A stretch of DNA of 64,000 nt from NCBI GenBank assembly GCA_020637165.1, contig JACJWN010000004.1, positions 401,011-465,010 on the forward strand, written 5' to 3'. This DNA comes from Mycolicibacterium sp. (GTDB taxonomy: Bacteria; Actinomycetota; Actinomycetes; Mycobacteriales; Mycobacteriaceae). Positions 23,668 to 32,513 of the stretch are shown here, one piece after another. How positions within the stretch are numbered: position 1 is the stretch's first letter; every line of letters starts with the position of its first letter. The notes under the pieces are model-generated. The model worked only from the letters and a program-made list of their open reading frames with translations, was not told where the DNA came from and made no database searches. Position numbers and translations under genes: made by a program.

Positions 23668-25179
23668 TTACTCCGCCATTTCCCACTGAGAACAGGTGAT
23701 GTAGCGGTTCTCGGCCCTGAAGAACTCCGGTTCGATGTCACAGCTCCACCCCCCGGAGGTCAGCTCGACGGCGGCCGCACCGGTTTGGGTGATCACGATG
23801 TCGGACGCAGGAGGCGCCGGACTGCCCGGGGGAGCCACCGAGAGCACGGTGTTGGGCCGTGGGGCGGGGGCGACCGTGCCGTCCACCACGCTGACCGTGG
23901 TACCCGGTGCGGGGCGTTGGTGCTCGATGACCGCGATGCCGGGCATCCGCACGCTTTGCCAGCCCGCGACGTCGGTGGTGTGGACGGTCACCCGCTGCCC
24001 CGCCGCTGCCGTTCGGATGACGATCCGCTTGGCTATCTCCTGCTCGGCGGCAATGTGCACCCGGGTCTGCTCGGCCGGGTCGCCCAGCGGCAGCAAAAGC
24101 CGCTCGCCCCTCGATATCTTGCCGATCAACACCCCGGAAGGTCCGATCGGGATCACCAGCGCCGGCGGAAGCCCACCTCGCAATAGACCGCGGACCTCTG
24201 GACGCGGTCCACACAGGTTGGCCGCCGCGGCGCCCGCCTGTTGGCCCGGCAGCGGCTGCAGGATCACCGCCGGCGGCGTGGTGGGAGGGCGGGACGTTCG
24301 CACCGTGACCGTCGTCGCGGCGGTTCCATCGGAGAACACCGTAATGTTCTGGATGATTGCGTCGGCTCGCAGTGACCACGCCTGCCCCAGCGCCTCGGAG
24401 GTGATATCTCCGGGCCGGTAGCCGTAACTCGTGTGCCACCCGGAATCGCCACGCAGGCTGCGCCAGCCGCGATTGCGTGGCCTCAGCACACTGGCGTCTA
24501 GGCGCTTCTCCAGTTCGATCATGTCTGTGGTGCTGGCGACCTTGGCCCGGATACCGCGGCATCGCAGCGACGCCGCGACCCGTTGCGCGGCGGTTAGAGC
24601 CGCCGTGCCGACGGTGGGCCGGTCGCGCAGTGCCTCACCGTTGTCGAGGGCATGCAGCCTGAGCACCAGCCAGGTCTCACGCCGGCCCGCATAGGGCGTG
24701 TTCCCGATCAGCGTGTCGTAGATAGCCGGGTAGTCCCCGCCGCTTCCCCGGCGCGCCCCTGCGGTGATTACGCTGAGCGAATCCAGTTCCAGCCCCAGGC
24801 TTTGACGCATCAGCGGCACCAATTCGGCGACGTCGACCGTGTTCGTTGTCTCGACCGTCGCCGATCCGGTGAAAACCGTTGGCTGCCATTGCTTTCCGAC
24901 AAGTTGAATCGCCGCGACGGCGATTCCGCCCTGATACCTAACGCCTCCCCCGGAGCGGTCGTTGACGACGGTTACCGGATCCGAAAGATCGAAGCACCGG
25001 TCCCGGGTGAGGTAGAGCCATGCCCACGACCACCCCGGCTGCCCTCGCCAGGGCACGACGAGAACGGCCACCCCGAGTGCCACCCCCGCCGCTGCGCCGA
25101 TGTGGTCCGCCAGACTCCAGCCGATGGTTCCGAATATGAAGACCCCCGCTGCGACGGCAAGGCGAATACCGTCCCTCAT
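23668..25179 (-). CDS. eccE2: EccE2, ESX-2 membrane core component
   Basis: Peripheral subunit of the EccBCDE membrane complex that stabilises the pore. The 503 residues start with two membrane segments (about residues 6-22 and 28-45), followed by a large soluble domain with the EccE pattern (VTVVNDRSGGGVRYQGGIAV). The ATG at 25179 overlaps the mycP2 stop by 4 bp (ATGA). Similarity between EccE paralogues is low, so the ESX-2 label depends on position between mycP2 and eccA2 (as Rv3885c). Confidence 0.88.
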   Translation of the reverse strand: MRDGIRLAVAAGVFIFGTIGWSLADHIGAAAGVALGVAVLVVPWRGQPGWSWAWLYLTRDRCFDLSDPVTVVNDRSGGGVRYQGGIAVAAIQLVGKQWQPTVFTGSATVETTNTVDVAELVPLMRQSLGLELDSLSVITAGARRGSGGDYPAIYDTLIGNTPYAGRRETWLVLRLHALDNGEALRDRPTVGTAALTAAQRVAASLRCRGIRAKVASTTDMIELEKRLDASVLRPRNRGWRSLRGDSGWHTSYGYRPGDITSEALGQAWSLRADAIIQNITVFSDGTAATTVTVRTSRPPTTPPAVILQPLPGQQAGAAAANLCGPRPEVRGLLRGGLPPALVIPIGPSGVLIGKISRGERLLLPLGDPAEQTRVHIAAEQEIAKRIVIRTAAAGQRVTVHTTDVAGWQSVRMPGIAVIEHQRPAPGTTVSVVDGTVAPAPRPNTVLSVAPPGSPAPPASDIVITQTGAAAVELTSGGWSCDIEPEFFRAENRYITCSQWEMAE

Positions 25180-26696
25180 CTGGCCCTCCGCGCCCTGCCG
25201 ATGATCGCGGCCAGCACCGCGGTCGCCGCCACCGTTCCTGCGAAGGCCAACGCAACTGTTCGGGCCCGGCGGTCCGGGGGTTCGGGCGGTGGGGGCGGCG
25301 TCACCACCCTGGCCTGCGCCCCGGGTGCGACGGGATCGCCGGCCGGCACGTCAAAGGTCAGCGCGGCCACCGGATCGACCACGCCGTACCCGATGCGGTT
25401 GTCGACGCCACGCGGCGGATTGTGCGCTGTCTGGAGTATCCGGTTGATCACCTGGCGGGCCGTCAGCTGTGGATACTTCGCCCGGACCAGTGCGGCGACA
25501 CCACTGACATAGGCCGCCGAGAAGCTGGTACCCCAGAACGGCATGGCGTTCTCACCAGGCCGACCCGGTGGATACGCATTGACCGGCGCTCCGTCATGCG
25601 GGGAGAGCCCCATGATGCCAACGCCGGGCGCCGCCACCGAGACCCAGGGGCCGGCGAGGCTCTTGGCCACCGGAATCCCCTTGTTGTCGACAGCTCCGAC
25701 CGAAAGCACATAGTCGGCGAACCATGACGGAGAGGAGACCGTCCTGACGTGATTCCAGTCCCGCGGATCATCATTGTCCAGCGGGTTGAGTTCGGGGTTC
25801 TGCGCGCACCCGTCCTCCCCCTCGTTGCCCCCGGCCGCGACGATGACGGCGTCCTTGGCCATCGCCGCAAACCAGACCGCCGCCCCGAGTGCACGCTGGT
25901 CGAGGGGGTCAGCCGCCGGTACACATGCCGTCACGCTGACGTTGATGACCTTGGCGCCCAGATTGGCGGCATGGACGATCGCCTTGGCAAGCGTTGAGAC
26001 CGTGCCCGCCTTCCGCCGCCTCTGAACGTCGACCGAGCCCGGACTCACCGGTTCGTAGGCCCGCGAGGACTGCCGGATCGAGATAACCGTCGCATGCGGC
26101 GCGATGCCCGCAACGCCGTCCGGAGGGACGGGCCGCGGTTCTGCCGGTGTCGGAGTCGCCGGTGACGGTGGCGCGGGCCGCGGCGCACTCCCGCCGAGTA
26201 CGGGTGGTCCGCCGACAGGCTGCGGGAACGCAGGGCTTGGCGGCATGGGAGCCGGCATCGGTGAGCCTTGCGGAGCGGCGTTGATCAACGAGGCCACGAT
26301 CGTCCCGTGAGCGTCGCAGTCGGTCAGACCATCCCCGCCCATGATGTAGTCGCCGCCGCCGACGACCGACAGGCGGCGGTTGGGTGTGACGCCGGTATCG
26401 ATGACCGCGACGGCGACGCCGTTACCCGTGGAGTGCCGCCACGCCGCGCGGGTGTTGAGCATGGAGAAACCCGGCGCCGGCAGGCCGATATCGGGATCCC
26501 CCGCGGCGACCGCCTGGGCGCAGACGTTGCTCTGTCGCATTGGCAGCTCCGGTCCGGGTGTGCCGTCGGACGGCACCAGCGCGGGGTCGACGGAAGGGGG
26601 TTCGATTGCCAACGCCTGCGGGAAGCCGAACGTGAGCCCGGTCAGCAGCACCACCAGCGCGGCGGCGCTCGACCGTACGAATCTGGATCGCCTCAC
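25176..26696 (-). CDS. mycP2: MycP2, ESX-2 mycosin (subtilisin-like protease)
   Basis: Membrane-anchored periplasmic serine protease of type VII secretion, required for stability of the secretion complex. The catalytic triad is complete: Asp100 (VIDTG), His130 (DAHGT) and Ser391 (GTSFS). A signal peptide ending near PQALA precedes the mature start, and one C-terminal membrane segment (TVALAFAGTVAATAVLAAI) precedes an Arg-rich tail. After the His, a loop of about 60 residues is very rich in Pro, a longer version of the insertion seen in mycosins. The start is the GTG at 26696, overlapping the eccD2 stop (GTGA), giving 506 residues. Confidence 0.93.
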   Translation of the reverse strand: MRRSRFVRSSAAALVVLLTGLTFGFPQALAIEPPSVDPALVPSDGTPGPELPMRQSNVCAQAVAAGDPDIGLPAPGFSMLNTRAAWRHSTGNGVAVAVIDTGVTPNRRLSVVGGGDYIMGGDGLTDCDAHGTIVASLINAAPQGSPMPAPMPPSPAFPQPVGGPPVLGGSAPRPAPPSPATPTPAEPRPVPPDGVAGIAPHATVISIRQSSRAYEPVSPGSVDVQRRRKAGTVSTLAKAIVHAANLGAKVINVSVTACVPAADPLDQRALGAAVWFAAMAKDAVIVAAGGNEGEDGCAQNPELNPLDNDDPRDWNHVRTVSSPSWFADYVLSVGAVDNKGIPVAKSLAGPWVSVAAPGVGIMGLSPHDGAPVNAYPPGRPGENAMPFWGTSFSAAYVSGVAALVRAKYPQLTARQVINRILQTAHNPPRGVDNRIGYGVVDPVAALTFDVPAGDPVAPGAQARVVTPPPPPEPPDRRARTVALAFAGTVAATAVLAAIIGRARRAR

Positions 26697-28267
26697 CGCA
26701 TTCGCACCCAGGTGAACAGCCCGCCGAGCCAGGCGGCCAGCGGCAACGCCACCACGATGGCGGCCAATTCGAGCCACTCAGCGGCCATTCGTACCAGAGG
26801 GGTGAACCGCGCGGCCGGTATCAACAGCGCCGCGGCCAAACCCAGACCGGCGAACACTGTCAGGAACAGGCTTCCCCACAGCAGCGGCACGACCGGGGCC
26901 GCCGGAGAGGACAGAACATAGCGGACCGTACCGCTGCAGAATCCCGCCGCGGCCCCACCGACCAGAGCGATTGCTTGATTCCGGTCGGTGAACGCCCGCC
27001 CCCTGCTGATGAAGATCAGCACGAAGAGACCCGCCAGGATCGCCGCGGGGATGCCCCTCGGCCGCCCAGGTGTCAAAGTCGCCCACACCGCGACAGGAAG
27101 AACGATCGCCGCTGCCACGCAGATGCCGGTCAGAACTCCGTTGGCGGTGCGGGCGGCCTCGGCGATGACCGTCCCGGGCGCCGTTCTGTCCGGACTCGGT
27201 TCCTCCTCAGCGTGCTCGTCCACCGGTATGACGGCGTCGACCGGCATACCGTCGCCGCGGCGGAAGAGTTCGCGTCCGGTGATCGATCCGAAGTGGGGCG
27301 GCCGGATCCGCGCCGCCCGCAGCGCGAGCGTCGGCGCCACCGTGATCAGGACGAGAAGTCCGATCAGTGTCCCCATCCCCAGCCGTTGAGCCCCCACGGG
27401 TTGCCACATACGTACCGCCGAAACGAGAACAGCCACCGCACAGAGGGTTACGACCGTTGCCGAGGCCGTGACGTAGCGATGCGCAGCCGCTGACAGCCCC
27501 GCCACCATGACGCCCATTGCCAGTGCCCCGATGAACAGGTGCGCCGCGCCGACCCGACCGGGGGCTACAGCTGCAAGACCCACCGACAATGGCACCACCG
27601 CCGACCAGCCGAGGATTCCCCACAATTCCGGCTGCCCGGGCCACCATCTGCGGGCCCATACGCCCCCAACCGCCAGAAGCGTGCCGGGAATCAGGGCGGC
27701 GAGCGATGCCCCCCACGAGTCGGTAAGCAGTCGCGTGTGCACCGTAAGAGTGGTAGCGACCAGGACGGCCATCGCGATGATCGCCAGTGCCGTCCGCTGC
27801 GCGGTCTGCGCGGTGACCGGGGTGAAAAGCCGCTTGCCAACCCGAGCCAAACCTGTCGACAACGATTCATATTGGGGCACGAAGGAGTCACCCGGTTCGG
27901 CCGGCACCAGGACCAGGGTGGCGCCGTCTTCGACACCCAGTTCGTCGAGATTCCGGGAGATGTCGAGACGAGTTCCGTTGGCACGGTGCAACTCATAGGC
28001 CAGCCCTGGATCCAGGGCCGCCCCACCGCGGCGCCTCAGGTCCTCGTCAAGGAGTTCAACGATGTCATCGATGAACACCTCGACGGGTATCGAGGCCGGG
28101 TACACCTGGGAGACAAGGTGTTCGCCATAGATCACCGCGACGGCGCAGCGCGCCGGGAAAGCAGCCTTCGGCGCTGTTGCAACAGCAGTTGGTGGGACAG
28201 CCGGTGCCGGAGCATTCGTGTTCGGGCCAGACGGTATCGGGCCCGACGTCGTCGGAGCAGCCATCAC
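26693..28267 (-). CDS. eccD2: EccD2, ESX-2 integral membrane pore protein
   Basis: Main membrane-spanning subunit of the type VII pore. The 524 residues comprise a Pro/Thr-rich N-terminal tail, a ubiquitin-like cytosolic domain (about 36-118; RCAVAVIYGEHLVSQVYPA), a linker, then about eleven membrane segments from about residue 160 to the C-terminus. The GTG at 28267 overlaps the stop of the upstream gene (GTGA); an ATG three bases later at 28264 is an equal alternative. Order is as Rv3887c. Confidence 0.92.
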   Translation of the reverse strand: MMAAPTTSGPIPSGPNTNAPAPAVPPTAVATAPKAAFPARCAVAVIYGEHLVSQVYPASIPVEVFIDDIVELLDEDLRRRGGAALDPGLAYELHRANGTRLDISRNLDELGVEDGATLVLVPAEPGDSFVPQYESLSTGLARVGKRLFTPVTAQTAQRTALAIIAMAVLVATTLTVHTRLLTDSWGASLAALIPGTLLAVGGVWARRWWPGQPELWGILGWSAVVPLSVGLAAVAPGRVGAAHLFIGALAMGVMVAGLSAAAHRYVTASATVVTLCAVAVLVSAVRMWQPVGAQRLGMGTLIGLLVLITVAPTLALRAARIRPPHFGSITGRELFRRGDGMPVDAVIPVDEHAEEEPSPDRTAPGTVIAEAARTANGVLTGICVAAAIVLPVAVWATLTPGRPRGIPAAILAGLFVLIFISRGRAFTDRNQAIALVGGAAAGFCSGTVRYVLSSPAAPVVPLLWGSLFLTVFAGLGLAAALLIPAARFTPLVRMAAEWLELAAIVVALPLAAWLGGLFTWVRMR

Positions 28268-29295
28268 CGGGGCCTGTCGGCATCGGGAACGTACTTGTCT
28301 GCCAGAGTCGCAGCGATCTCGAGAAGCCGAAGCCGGGCCTTCTTGTGAAGTTCGCCCCGGGTATCGATGATTCCGCCCTCAGCCAGGTGCGGGTCGAAGG
28401 GCATGAACTCGACGTCTGCGCCGGTCTGGGCGAATCTCTCGGTGAGGTAGTCCCGGGCGTCCTTGTCGTAGCCGTTGCGGGCGTCGTTGAGAATCACGGT
28501 GCTCCGCGACACCAATTCGTGGTAGCCCATCGAGCGCAAAAGGTCGATGGCCCGCGTGACGGGCAGGGACGCGTCGGCGGTCAGGCCGGAGACGAACACC
28601 AGCGCGTCGGCCGCGTCCAGAACCGCCTCCATCACCGGATGTTCGAGATCGTCGGAGGTATCGACGAGGATCACGTTGTGGGTCCGGCGAAGTCGTGCCA
28701 GGACGCCGCTGAACATCGCGGGAACCAGGGGCCTGGGCTGATCGGACATCCGATTGCCGGCAAGGACGTCGAGCCCAACGGCGTTCTGCCCCAGATGTTC
28801 ACGGATGTCGGCGTAGCCCTGGACGTCGGCGTCGTTGAGCACACCCGCATAGTCGCCCGGAGGGGATTCGTCGATGCGACCGGCCAGGGTCCCGAAGCCC
28901 GGCGCGGCATCGACCGCGACGACATTCTCGGTTCGGCACTCACGGAAAACCCCGCCGATACATGCCGTCATCGTGGTCTTGCCCACACCACCCTTGCCGG
29001 AAACGAAGGCGATCACATACTGCTTGCGAATGTGTCGGCGAATGCGGTCGCGAAGCGCTCGGTGGTGCCGTTCGGCGGGCGACTCACCCGGATTGACCGT
29101 CTTGAAGGACAGCGCGAAAACGATTTTGCGCCAACCCGAGGCGGGGGGGACCTTGCGAGGGGCCACCATGTCCGAGATCCGCAACGTCCCGGACACGGAA
29201 TCCGACCGGAACCGATTAGGAGATTCGGACGGATCTCTGTCGACCGCCGACGGCGGATTCTCCGGGAGTACCGCCCCCTTCCAGGAAGTGCTCAC
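28264..29295 (-). CDS. ESX-2-associated ParA/MinD-like ATPase (Rv3888c homologue)
   Basis: Member of the SIMIBI P-loop ATPases found inside ESX loci. The N-terminal 90 residues are polar and probably disordered. A deviant Walker A follows, SGKGGVGKTT (Lys101 and Lys106), then ENVVAVDAAPG and NVILVDTSDD, the later switch and Walker B regions. It resembles EspI of ESX-1, which has been linked to regulating secretion according to ATP level. No membrane segment is visible, although Rv3888c has been annotated as a membrane protein. The GTG at 29295 directly follows the espG2 stop, with AAGGTG upstream. Its role in ESX-2 is inferred. Confidence 0.82.
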   Translation of the reverse strand: MSTSWKGAVLPENPPSAVDRDPSESPNRFRSDSVSGTLRISDMVAPRKVPPASGWRKIVFALSFKTVNPGESPAERHHRALRDRIRRHIRKQYVIAFVSGKGGVGKTTMTACIGGVFRECRTENVVAVDAAPGFGTLAGRIDESPPGDYAGVLNDADVQGYADIREHLGQNAVGLDVLAGNRMSDQPRPLVPAMFSGVLARLRRTHNVILVDTSDDLEHPVMEAVLDAADALVFVSGLTADASLPVTRAIDLLRSMGYHELVSRSTVILNDARNGYDKDARDYLTERFAQTGADVEFMPFDPHLAEGGIIDTRGELHKKARLRLLEIAATLADKYVPDADRPR

Positions 29296-30129
29296 CTAAA
29301 TCACCTTTCTGTAGCAATGCCAGTCATCCCGGGCCGGCAATCGGCGCAACATCCGCTGCACCGCGGCGGAGATGCCGAGGCTCGAGGCGGGTCCGACGAT
29401 CATCCAGGTCCTGCCGCCGCGAGAGTCGTGCTCGGAAATCAGCCGACCCTGGGGGGTGTCGATGATGGTTACGGTGGTCGATCCGATGCGCGAGTCGGCC
29501 GGGTGCCCGGCCCCGCCGGACTGGAGTGCCACCAGGGAGAACTGGGCTGAGTGCTCACCGTCGGACGCCAGCATCAAGGACCCGACCTGGTCTGCCTCCA
29601 ATCCACACTCGCGAAGGAAGCTGTGCAGCGTCGCGCGGTCGCGAACCACCGCCAACAGTTCGGTGGCATCCAATGTCATCGGCTTGACCTCAGCCGGCGA
29701 CTTCTCGCCGCAGAGACGTTGGATCTGGGACTGGATCAGCAGACCCGCGGACCGCTCGCTGCAGGCCGTGCCGGCACCGCTGAGCCGGATCAGGATTCCG
29801 CAGCGCTCCAGGCTGACCCACCATTGCGCGAACCTGGCCAAAAGCGCCTGTTCGAACCCGGATCCCGTGGTGGGCGTCTGGGCGTGTAAGAGCAGGCCGA
29901 CCTCCCGTCGCGCGAGGACGGTCAGCCATTCGAGGACGGTCTGGTCCACCTCACCGGTCGAACTGACGGCGCCCGACGCCTGGAGTTCGTCGGCCACCGG
30001 ATGCGCCAACGCCACTTGGGCGCTCTCCACGCTGGGCAGGTGTGGGCGCAGGCCAAGTTCGGGTGCCAGCACCTCGATACCCGACAGCACCTGGAGAACC
30101 CAAAGGCCGTCAAGAGTGGTCGTCAACAT
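29296..30129 (-). CDS. espG2: EspG2, PE/PPE-specific export chaperone
   Basis: Cytosolic chaperone that binds the tip of a cognate PE-PPE pair and delivers it to its own ESX system. The 277 residues show the EspG opening (TTTLDGLWVLQVLSGIEVLAPELGLRP) and the alternating strand/helix pattern with a late SLVALQSGG strand. EspG proteins diverge strongly, so system assignment relies on the flanking esxC and Rv3888c-like genes. The ATG at 30129 follows GGGGGA. A hairpin lies between this gene and esxC, so its transcription may be lower than that of esxD-esxC. Confidence 0.88.
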   Translation of the reverse strand: MLTTTLDGLWVLQVLSGIEVLAPELGLRPHLPSVESAQVALAHPVADELQASGAVSSTGEVDQTVLEWLTVLARREVGLLLHAQTPTTGSGFEQALLARFAQWWVSLERCGILIRLSGAGTACSERSAGLLIQSQIQRLCGEKSPAEVKPMTLDATELLAVVRDRATLHSFLRECGLEADQVGSLMLASDGEHSAQFSLVALQSGGAGHPADSRIGSTTVTIIDTPQGRLISEHDSRGGRTWMIVGPASSLGISAAVQRMLRRLPARDDWHCYRKVI

Positions 30130-30151
30130 TCACGTATCCCCCGACATGACG

Positions 30152-30182
30152 CGGTGGGCGCGCGGATTCAGCGCGCCCACCG
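30152..30182 (-). terminator. Hairpin between esxC and espG2, probable attenuator
   Basis: A perfect 12-bp inverted repeat, CGGTGGGCGCGC (30152-30163) with GCGCGCCCACCG (30171-30182), has a 7-nt loop and sits in the 68-bp gap after esxC. No T-run follows in the direction of transcription. It could end or slow transcription after the small substrate genes, or protect the 3' end of their mRNA. Confidence 0.55.
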
Positions 30183-30197
30183 ACCCATGCCAATCGT

Positions 30198-30485
30198 CTA
30201 GAAGAGGTTCCCCATCATCAGGTCGGTCTGGTGGGCACTTTCGTTGACGCTGCTGATCGTCTGCCCGTGCTTGTTCATCGTGTGGATGAGCCCCTTGAGG
30301 CCCCCCAGCATCTGCATCTGCGATTCGTGGAACGCGGTGGCCGCAGCGCCCTGGAAGAAGTCGGCGATCGCGTTGGTGCGCTGCGCGATGTCGTCATGGA
30401 TCTGCATCAGCTGTGCCGAGCGGGCCCCGACATCGGAGGCGAAGTCGGCGACGCCGCCGTGGTTGTAGGTGATGTTGTCAGACAT
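30198..30485 (-). CDS. esxC: EsxC-like WXG100-family substrate of ESX-2
   Basis: Small helical-hairpin protein secreted as a heterodimer with its esx neighbour. The 95 residues begin MSDNITYNHGGVADFASDVGARSAQL, closely resembling EsxC (Rv3890c) and identifying the locus as ESX-2. The turn holds FFQG in place of the canonical WxG, as I recall for EsxC, which has FFAG. No C-terminal YxxxD/E export motif is visible. The ATG at 30485 has an AAAGGA site. It follows esxD by 25 bp. Confidence 0.92.
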   Translation of the reverse strand: MSDNITYNHGGVADFASDVGARSAQLMQIHDDIAQRTNAIADFFQGAAATAFHESQMQMLGGLKGLIHTMNKHGQTISSVNESAHQTDLMMGNLF

Positions 30486-30510
30486 TGACTGGTCCTTTCG
30501 AGACAGGGGG

Positions 30511-30816
30511 TCAGGCGTTCGCGGCGAACGCCGTGAGGCTGTGGGCGGCTTCGGACTCGTGCCCCTCCATCAGCGATGCCGCCTGGCTGAGCCCGTGAGC
30601 CAGGCGGGTGCCGCCGGTGATCGTCTGCTGGAGGTCCTGATTGATCTGGGCGGCGGTATGCACCGACGCCAGCTGGGCCTGACCGCCCCAGACGGCCGAG
30701 CCGAGACCCTCGTGGGTACTCAGGTAGCCGTTGGCGATGGCCGTGGCGTGTTCGAGCGCCGATTCGATGGCGTTTCGGGTGCTGCGGAGCACCTCAGGTG
30801 TGACGACGAGTGTCAT
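30511..30816 (-). CDS. esxD: EsxD-like WXG100-family protein
   Basis: Partner of EsxC in a predicted helical heterodimer. The 101 residues show the WXG100 layout, with the turn motif VWGGQ at about residues 42-46 and two flanking helices. Order before esxC matches Rv3891c. The sequence contains one Tyr (GYLSTHEGL) and no YxxxD/E motif at the C-terminus, so the pair may take its export signal from elsewhere. The ATG at 30816 has AGGAAAG upstream. Confidence 0.87.
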   Translation of the reverse strand: MTLVVTPEVLRSTRNAIESALEHATAIANGYLSTHEGLGSAVWGGQAQLASVHTAAQINQDLQQTITGGTRLAHGLSQAASLMEGHESEAAHSLTAFAANA

Positions 30817-30872
30817 GTGTTCTTTCCTGTGTTGGCGGTCATGTGATCGACCCCGGATCGGGGCGGATTTCG

Positions 30873-30901
30873 AGTATTCGACGCTGGAACGCGGCTGTCA
30901 C
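30873..30901 (-). promoter_or_regulatory. Candidate internal promoter for esxD-esxC
   Basis: On the minus strand GTGACA (30901-30896) and AATACT (30878-30873) are separated by 17 bp; they match sigma-A boxes at five and four of six positions. The site lies in the 137-bp gap between the PPE gene and esxD, about 57 bp before the esxD start. A short CCCCG-GAT-CGGGG hairpin (30851-30863) follows it. Confidence 0.45.
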
Positions 30902-30953
30902 TTCACCCTTCGGCAAACACGTTTTCCCATTCCCCCTTCGGTTTTTTTGTTAG

Positions 30954-32201
30954 CTATTCAGGGTTGTGACGACCTCGCCCAGGGGGCGCCAGAACCCGTG
31001 CTCGCGGCAGCCCGTCCCCCTCCTGGTGGTCTTTGCCACGAGCCGGGCCGACGGGCGGTGCCATCGGCATCCCCGCAGCGCCGATCGGGCCCGCCGTCGG
31101 TCCCCGTTGTTCCCCGGCGCTGAGCAGGCCGGTTTTCAAGCCCACCGGCCGACCACCGCTCTCCGGCGGGAAACTACTGTTGGGCCTGGTGAAGTTGGTC
31201 AAACCAGCGCCGGGAATGCCGCCACCCAGACCGCTGCCGCCCACCGTCGAACCCGGGGCGGCGCCACCCGCAGCCCCTGCGCCGACTCCCCCCGCGCCAG
31301 CCGGGTTCGCCGCGGCACCGACGAACGCACCCGGCAGGCCGAACTCTCCCACCGGGACTGCATCCCTCAGCCCGCCAAGCGGGCCGGTCATCGACTGCAA
31401 CAGTCCGGACGTGCCGCCGGCGGCCTGTATCGGAGTCTGAAACATGCCCATCGCAGGCTGCATCGCACCCAGGGCGGACTGAATCGGTTGCATCATCGAG
31501 CCGATCCGCCCCGCTTGGCCGGCCGCCTCAGCCGGGGCGGCAGCACCGTCACCCGCCGCCGTTGCGAGCTGCGCCGATTCCTCAAACACCCCGCCGGCAA
31601 CGGCCTGCGCCGCGCTCTGGGCCGCGGCGGCCGCCGCCGGCGCGGCGGCCGACGCCCCCGGCGGGGACAGCGGCGGTGGGACGGCCAGCGCCGCGGACAG
31701 CACCCCGAGCGCAGATCCGTAGGCGGCTCCCGCCGCCGCGTTGTGCGGCCAGTGCTCACCGAAATAGGCGGCGTCCAGCGCCACGATCGCGGGGGTAAGA
31801 GCCCCGAGGACCAGCGGGTTCATCGCCACGTCAGCCGCCTGCTCGGTGCGGTTGGCGATCGAGACCGCGGCCGGGATCATCGATGACACAGCTGTCTCGT
31901 AGGCCGAGACGGCGCTCGCCGCGATCGGCGGCTTCTCCTGGGCCCAGCCGGCCAGCATCTGTAACGCGGCGTTCAGACCGGTCACCGCGGCGGTAGAGCT
32001 CAGCCCGCCCACGCCTTCGAAGTCCACCGCCGTCGCCGTGGCGTTGAGCGCGGAGGCCGAGGACGCCAGCTCGTCACCGATCGCCAGCGCCTGCCATGCG
32101 GCCGCGCTGGCCACCGTTGTCGCGGTGCCGGCCACGCCCGGCCCGGCCAGCCTCAGATAGTTGACCTCAGGCGGTGATGACGACCATGAAGGATCCGGCA
32201 T
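30954..32201 (-). CDS. PPE69: PPE protein of the ESX-2 locus (PPE69-like)
   Basis: PPE-family protein expected to pair with the PE protein encoded immediately upstream and to be exported through an ESX system. The 415 residues carry the Pro-Pro-Glu motif at residues 10-12, followed by the helical PPE domain (about 1-180). The C-terminal region is rich in Ala, Gly and Pro, without the MPTR or SVP repeats of expanded PPE families. It ends with a charged tail (RGKDHQEGDGLP). The start is the ATG at 32201, 12 bp after the PE stop. The family is clear; the PPE69 name follows from position (Rv3892c). Confidence 0.88.
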   Translation of the reverse strand: MPDPSWSSSPPEVNYLRLAGPGVAGTATTVASAAAWQALAIGDELASSASALNATATAVDFEGVGGLSSTAAVTGLNAALQMLAGWAQEKPPIAASAVSAYETAVSSMIPAAVSIANRTEQAADVAMNPLVLGALTPAIVALDAAYFGEHWPHNAAAGAAYGSALGVLSAALAVPPPLSPPGASAAAPAAAAAAQSAAQAVAGGVFEESAQLATAAGDGAAAPAEAAGQAGRIGSMMQPIQSALGAMQPAMGMFQTPIQAAGGTSGLLQSMTGPLGGLRDAVPVGEFGLPGAFVGAAANPAGAGGVGAGAAGGAAPGSTVGGSGLGGGIPGAGLTNFTRPNSSFPPESGGRPVGLKTGLLSAGEQRGPTAGPIGAAGMPMAPPVGPARGKDHQEGDGLPRARVLAPPGRGRHNPE

Positions 32202-32213
32202 GACAACGCCGCC

Positions 32214-32513
32214 CTACAGCGCCAGAGCCGCGTTGTTGACAGCGTCGGTAGCGCTGTAGGTCACCGCGGCGAGGTGCTGCGCCTCGGCGAACAGAGCGCG
32301 GTTCGCCAGATGCTCGCCGGCGCTCCCGACGTACGCGGCGCCCGCGGAGTTCAGTGCGGTGGCGAAGGCAAGCGAGTCCAGGTCCGCGCCCATCGGCAGC
32401 ACCCCGACCAGCGCCTCCGCGGCGGCAGCGGTTGCCGCCGCCAACGTCGCGCCGATGCCCGTCTCCGTCGCAGCGGATCCTACAACCGTTGCTGAATTGA
32501 CATTCAGGATCAT
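32214..32513 (-). CDS. PE36: PE protein of the ESX-2 locus (PE36-like)
   Basis: Short PE-family protein, predicted partner of the adjacent PPE protein. About 99 residues form a helical hairpin without a PGRS tail. The C-terminal segment contains YSATD, which fits the YxxxD/E export signal of type VII substrates. The N-terminus (MILNVNSATVVGSAATETGI) lacks a clear PE dipeptide, as in short, early-diverging PE proteins of ESX loci. I chose the ATG at 32513, preceded by an AAGGGGTGGAG purine stretch; a GTG at 32531 and the next ATG are in frame. It is the first gene of the ESX block here, where eccC2 would be expected upstream. Confidence 0.82.
   Translation of the reverse strand: MILNVNSATVVGSAATETGIGATLAAATAAAAEALVGVLPMGADLDSLAFATALNSAGAAYVGSAGEHLANRALFAEAQHLAAVTYSATDAVNNAALAL

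Noticed and set aside
30930-30953. T-run (GGTTTTTTTGTT) as a Rho-independent terminator after the PPE gene
   Set aside because: The T-run is on the plus strand, while the PPE gene is on the minus strand, and no stem precedes it in either useful direction.
21817-32513. ESX block as a plasmid-derived or horizontally acquired island
   Set aside because: I saw no conjugation gene, integrase, insertion sequence or tRNA flank, and base composition looks like the neighbours; gene order matches chromosomal ESX-2.
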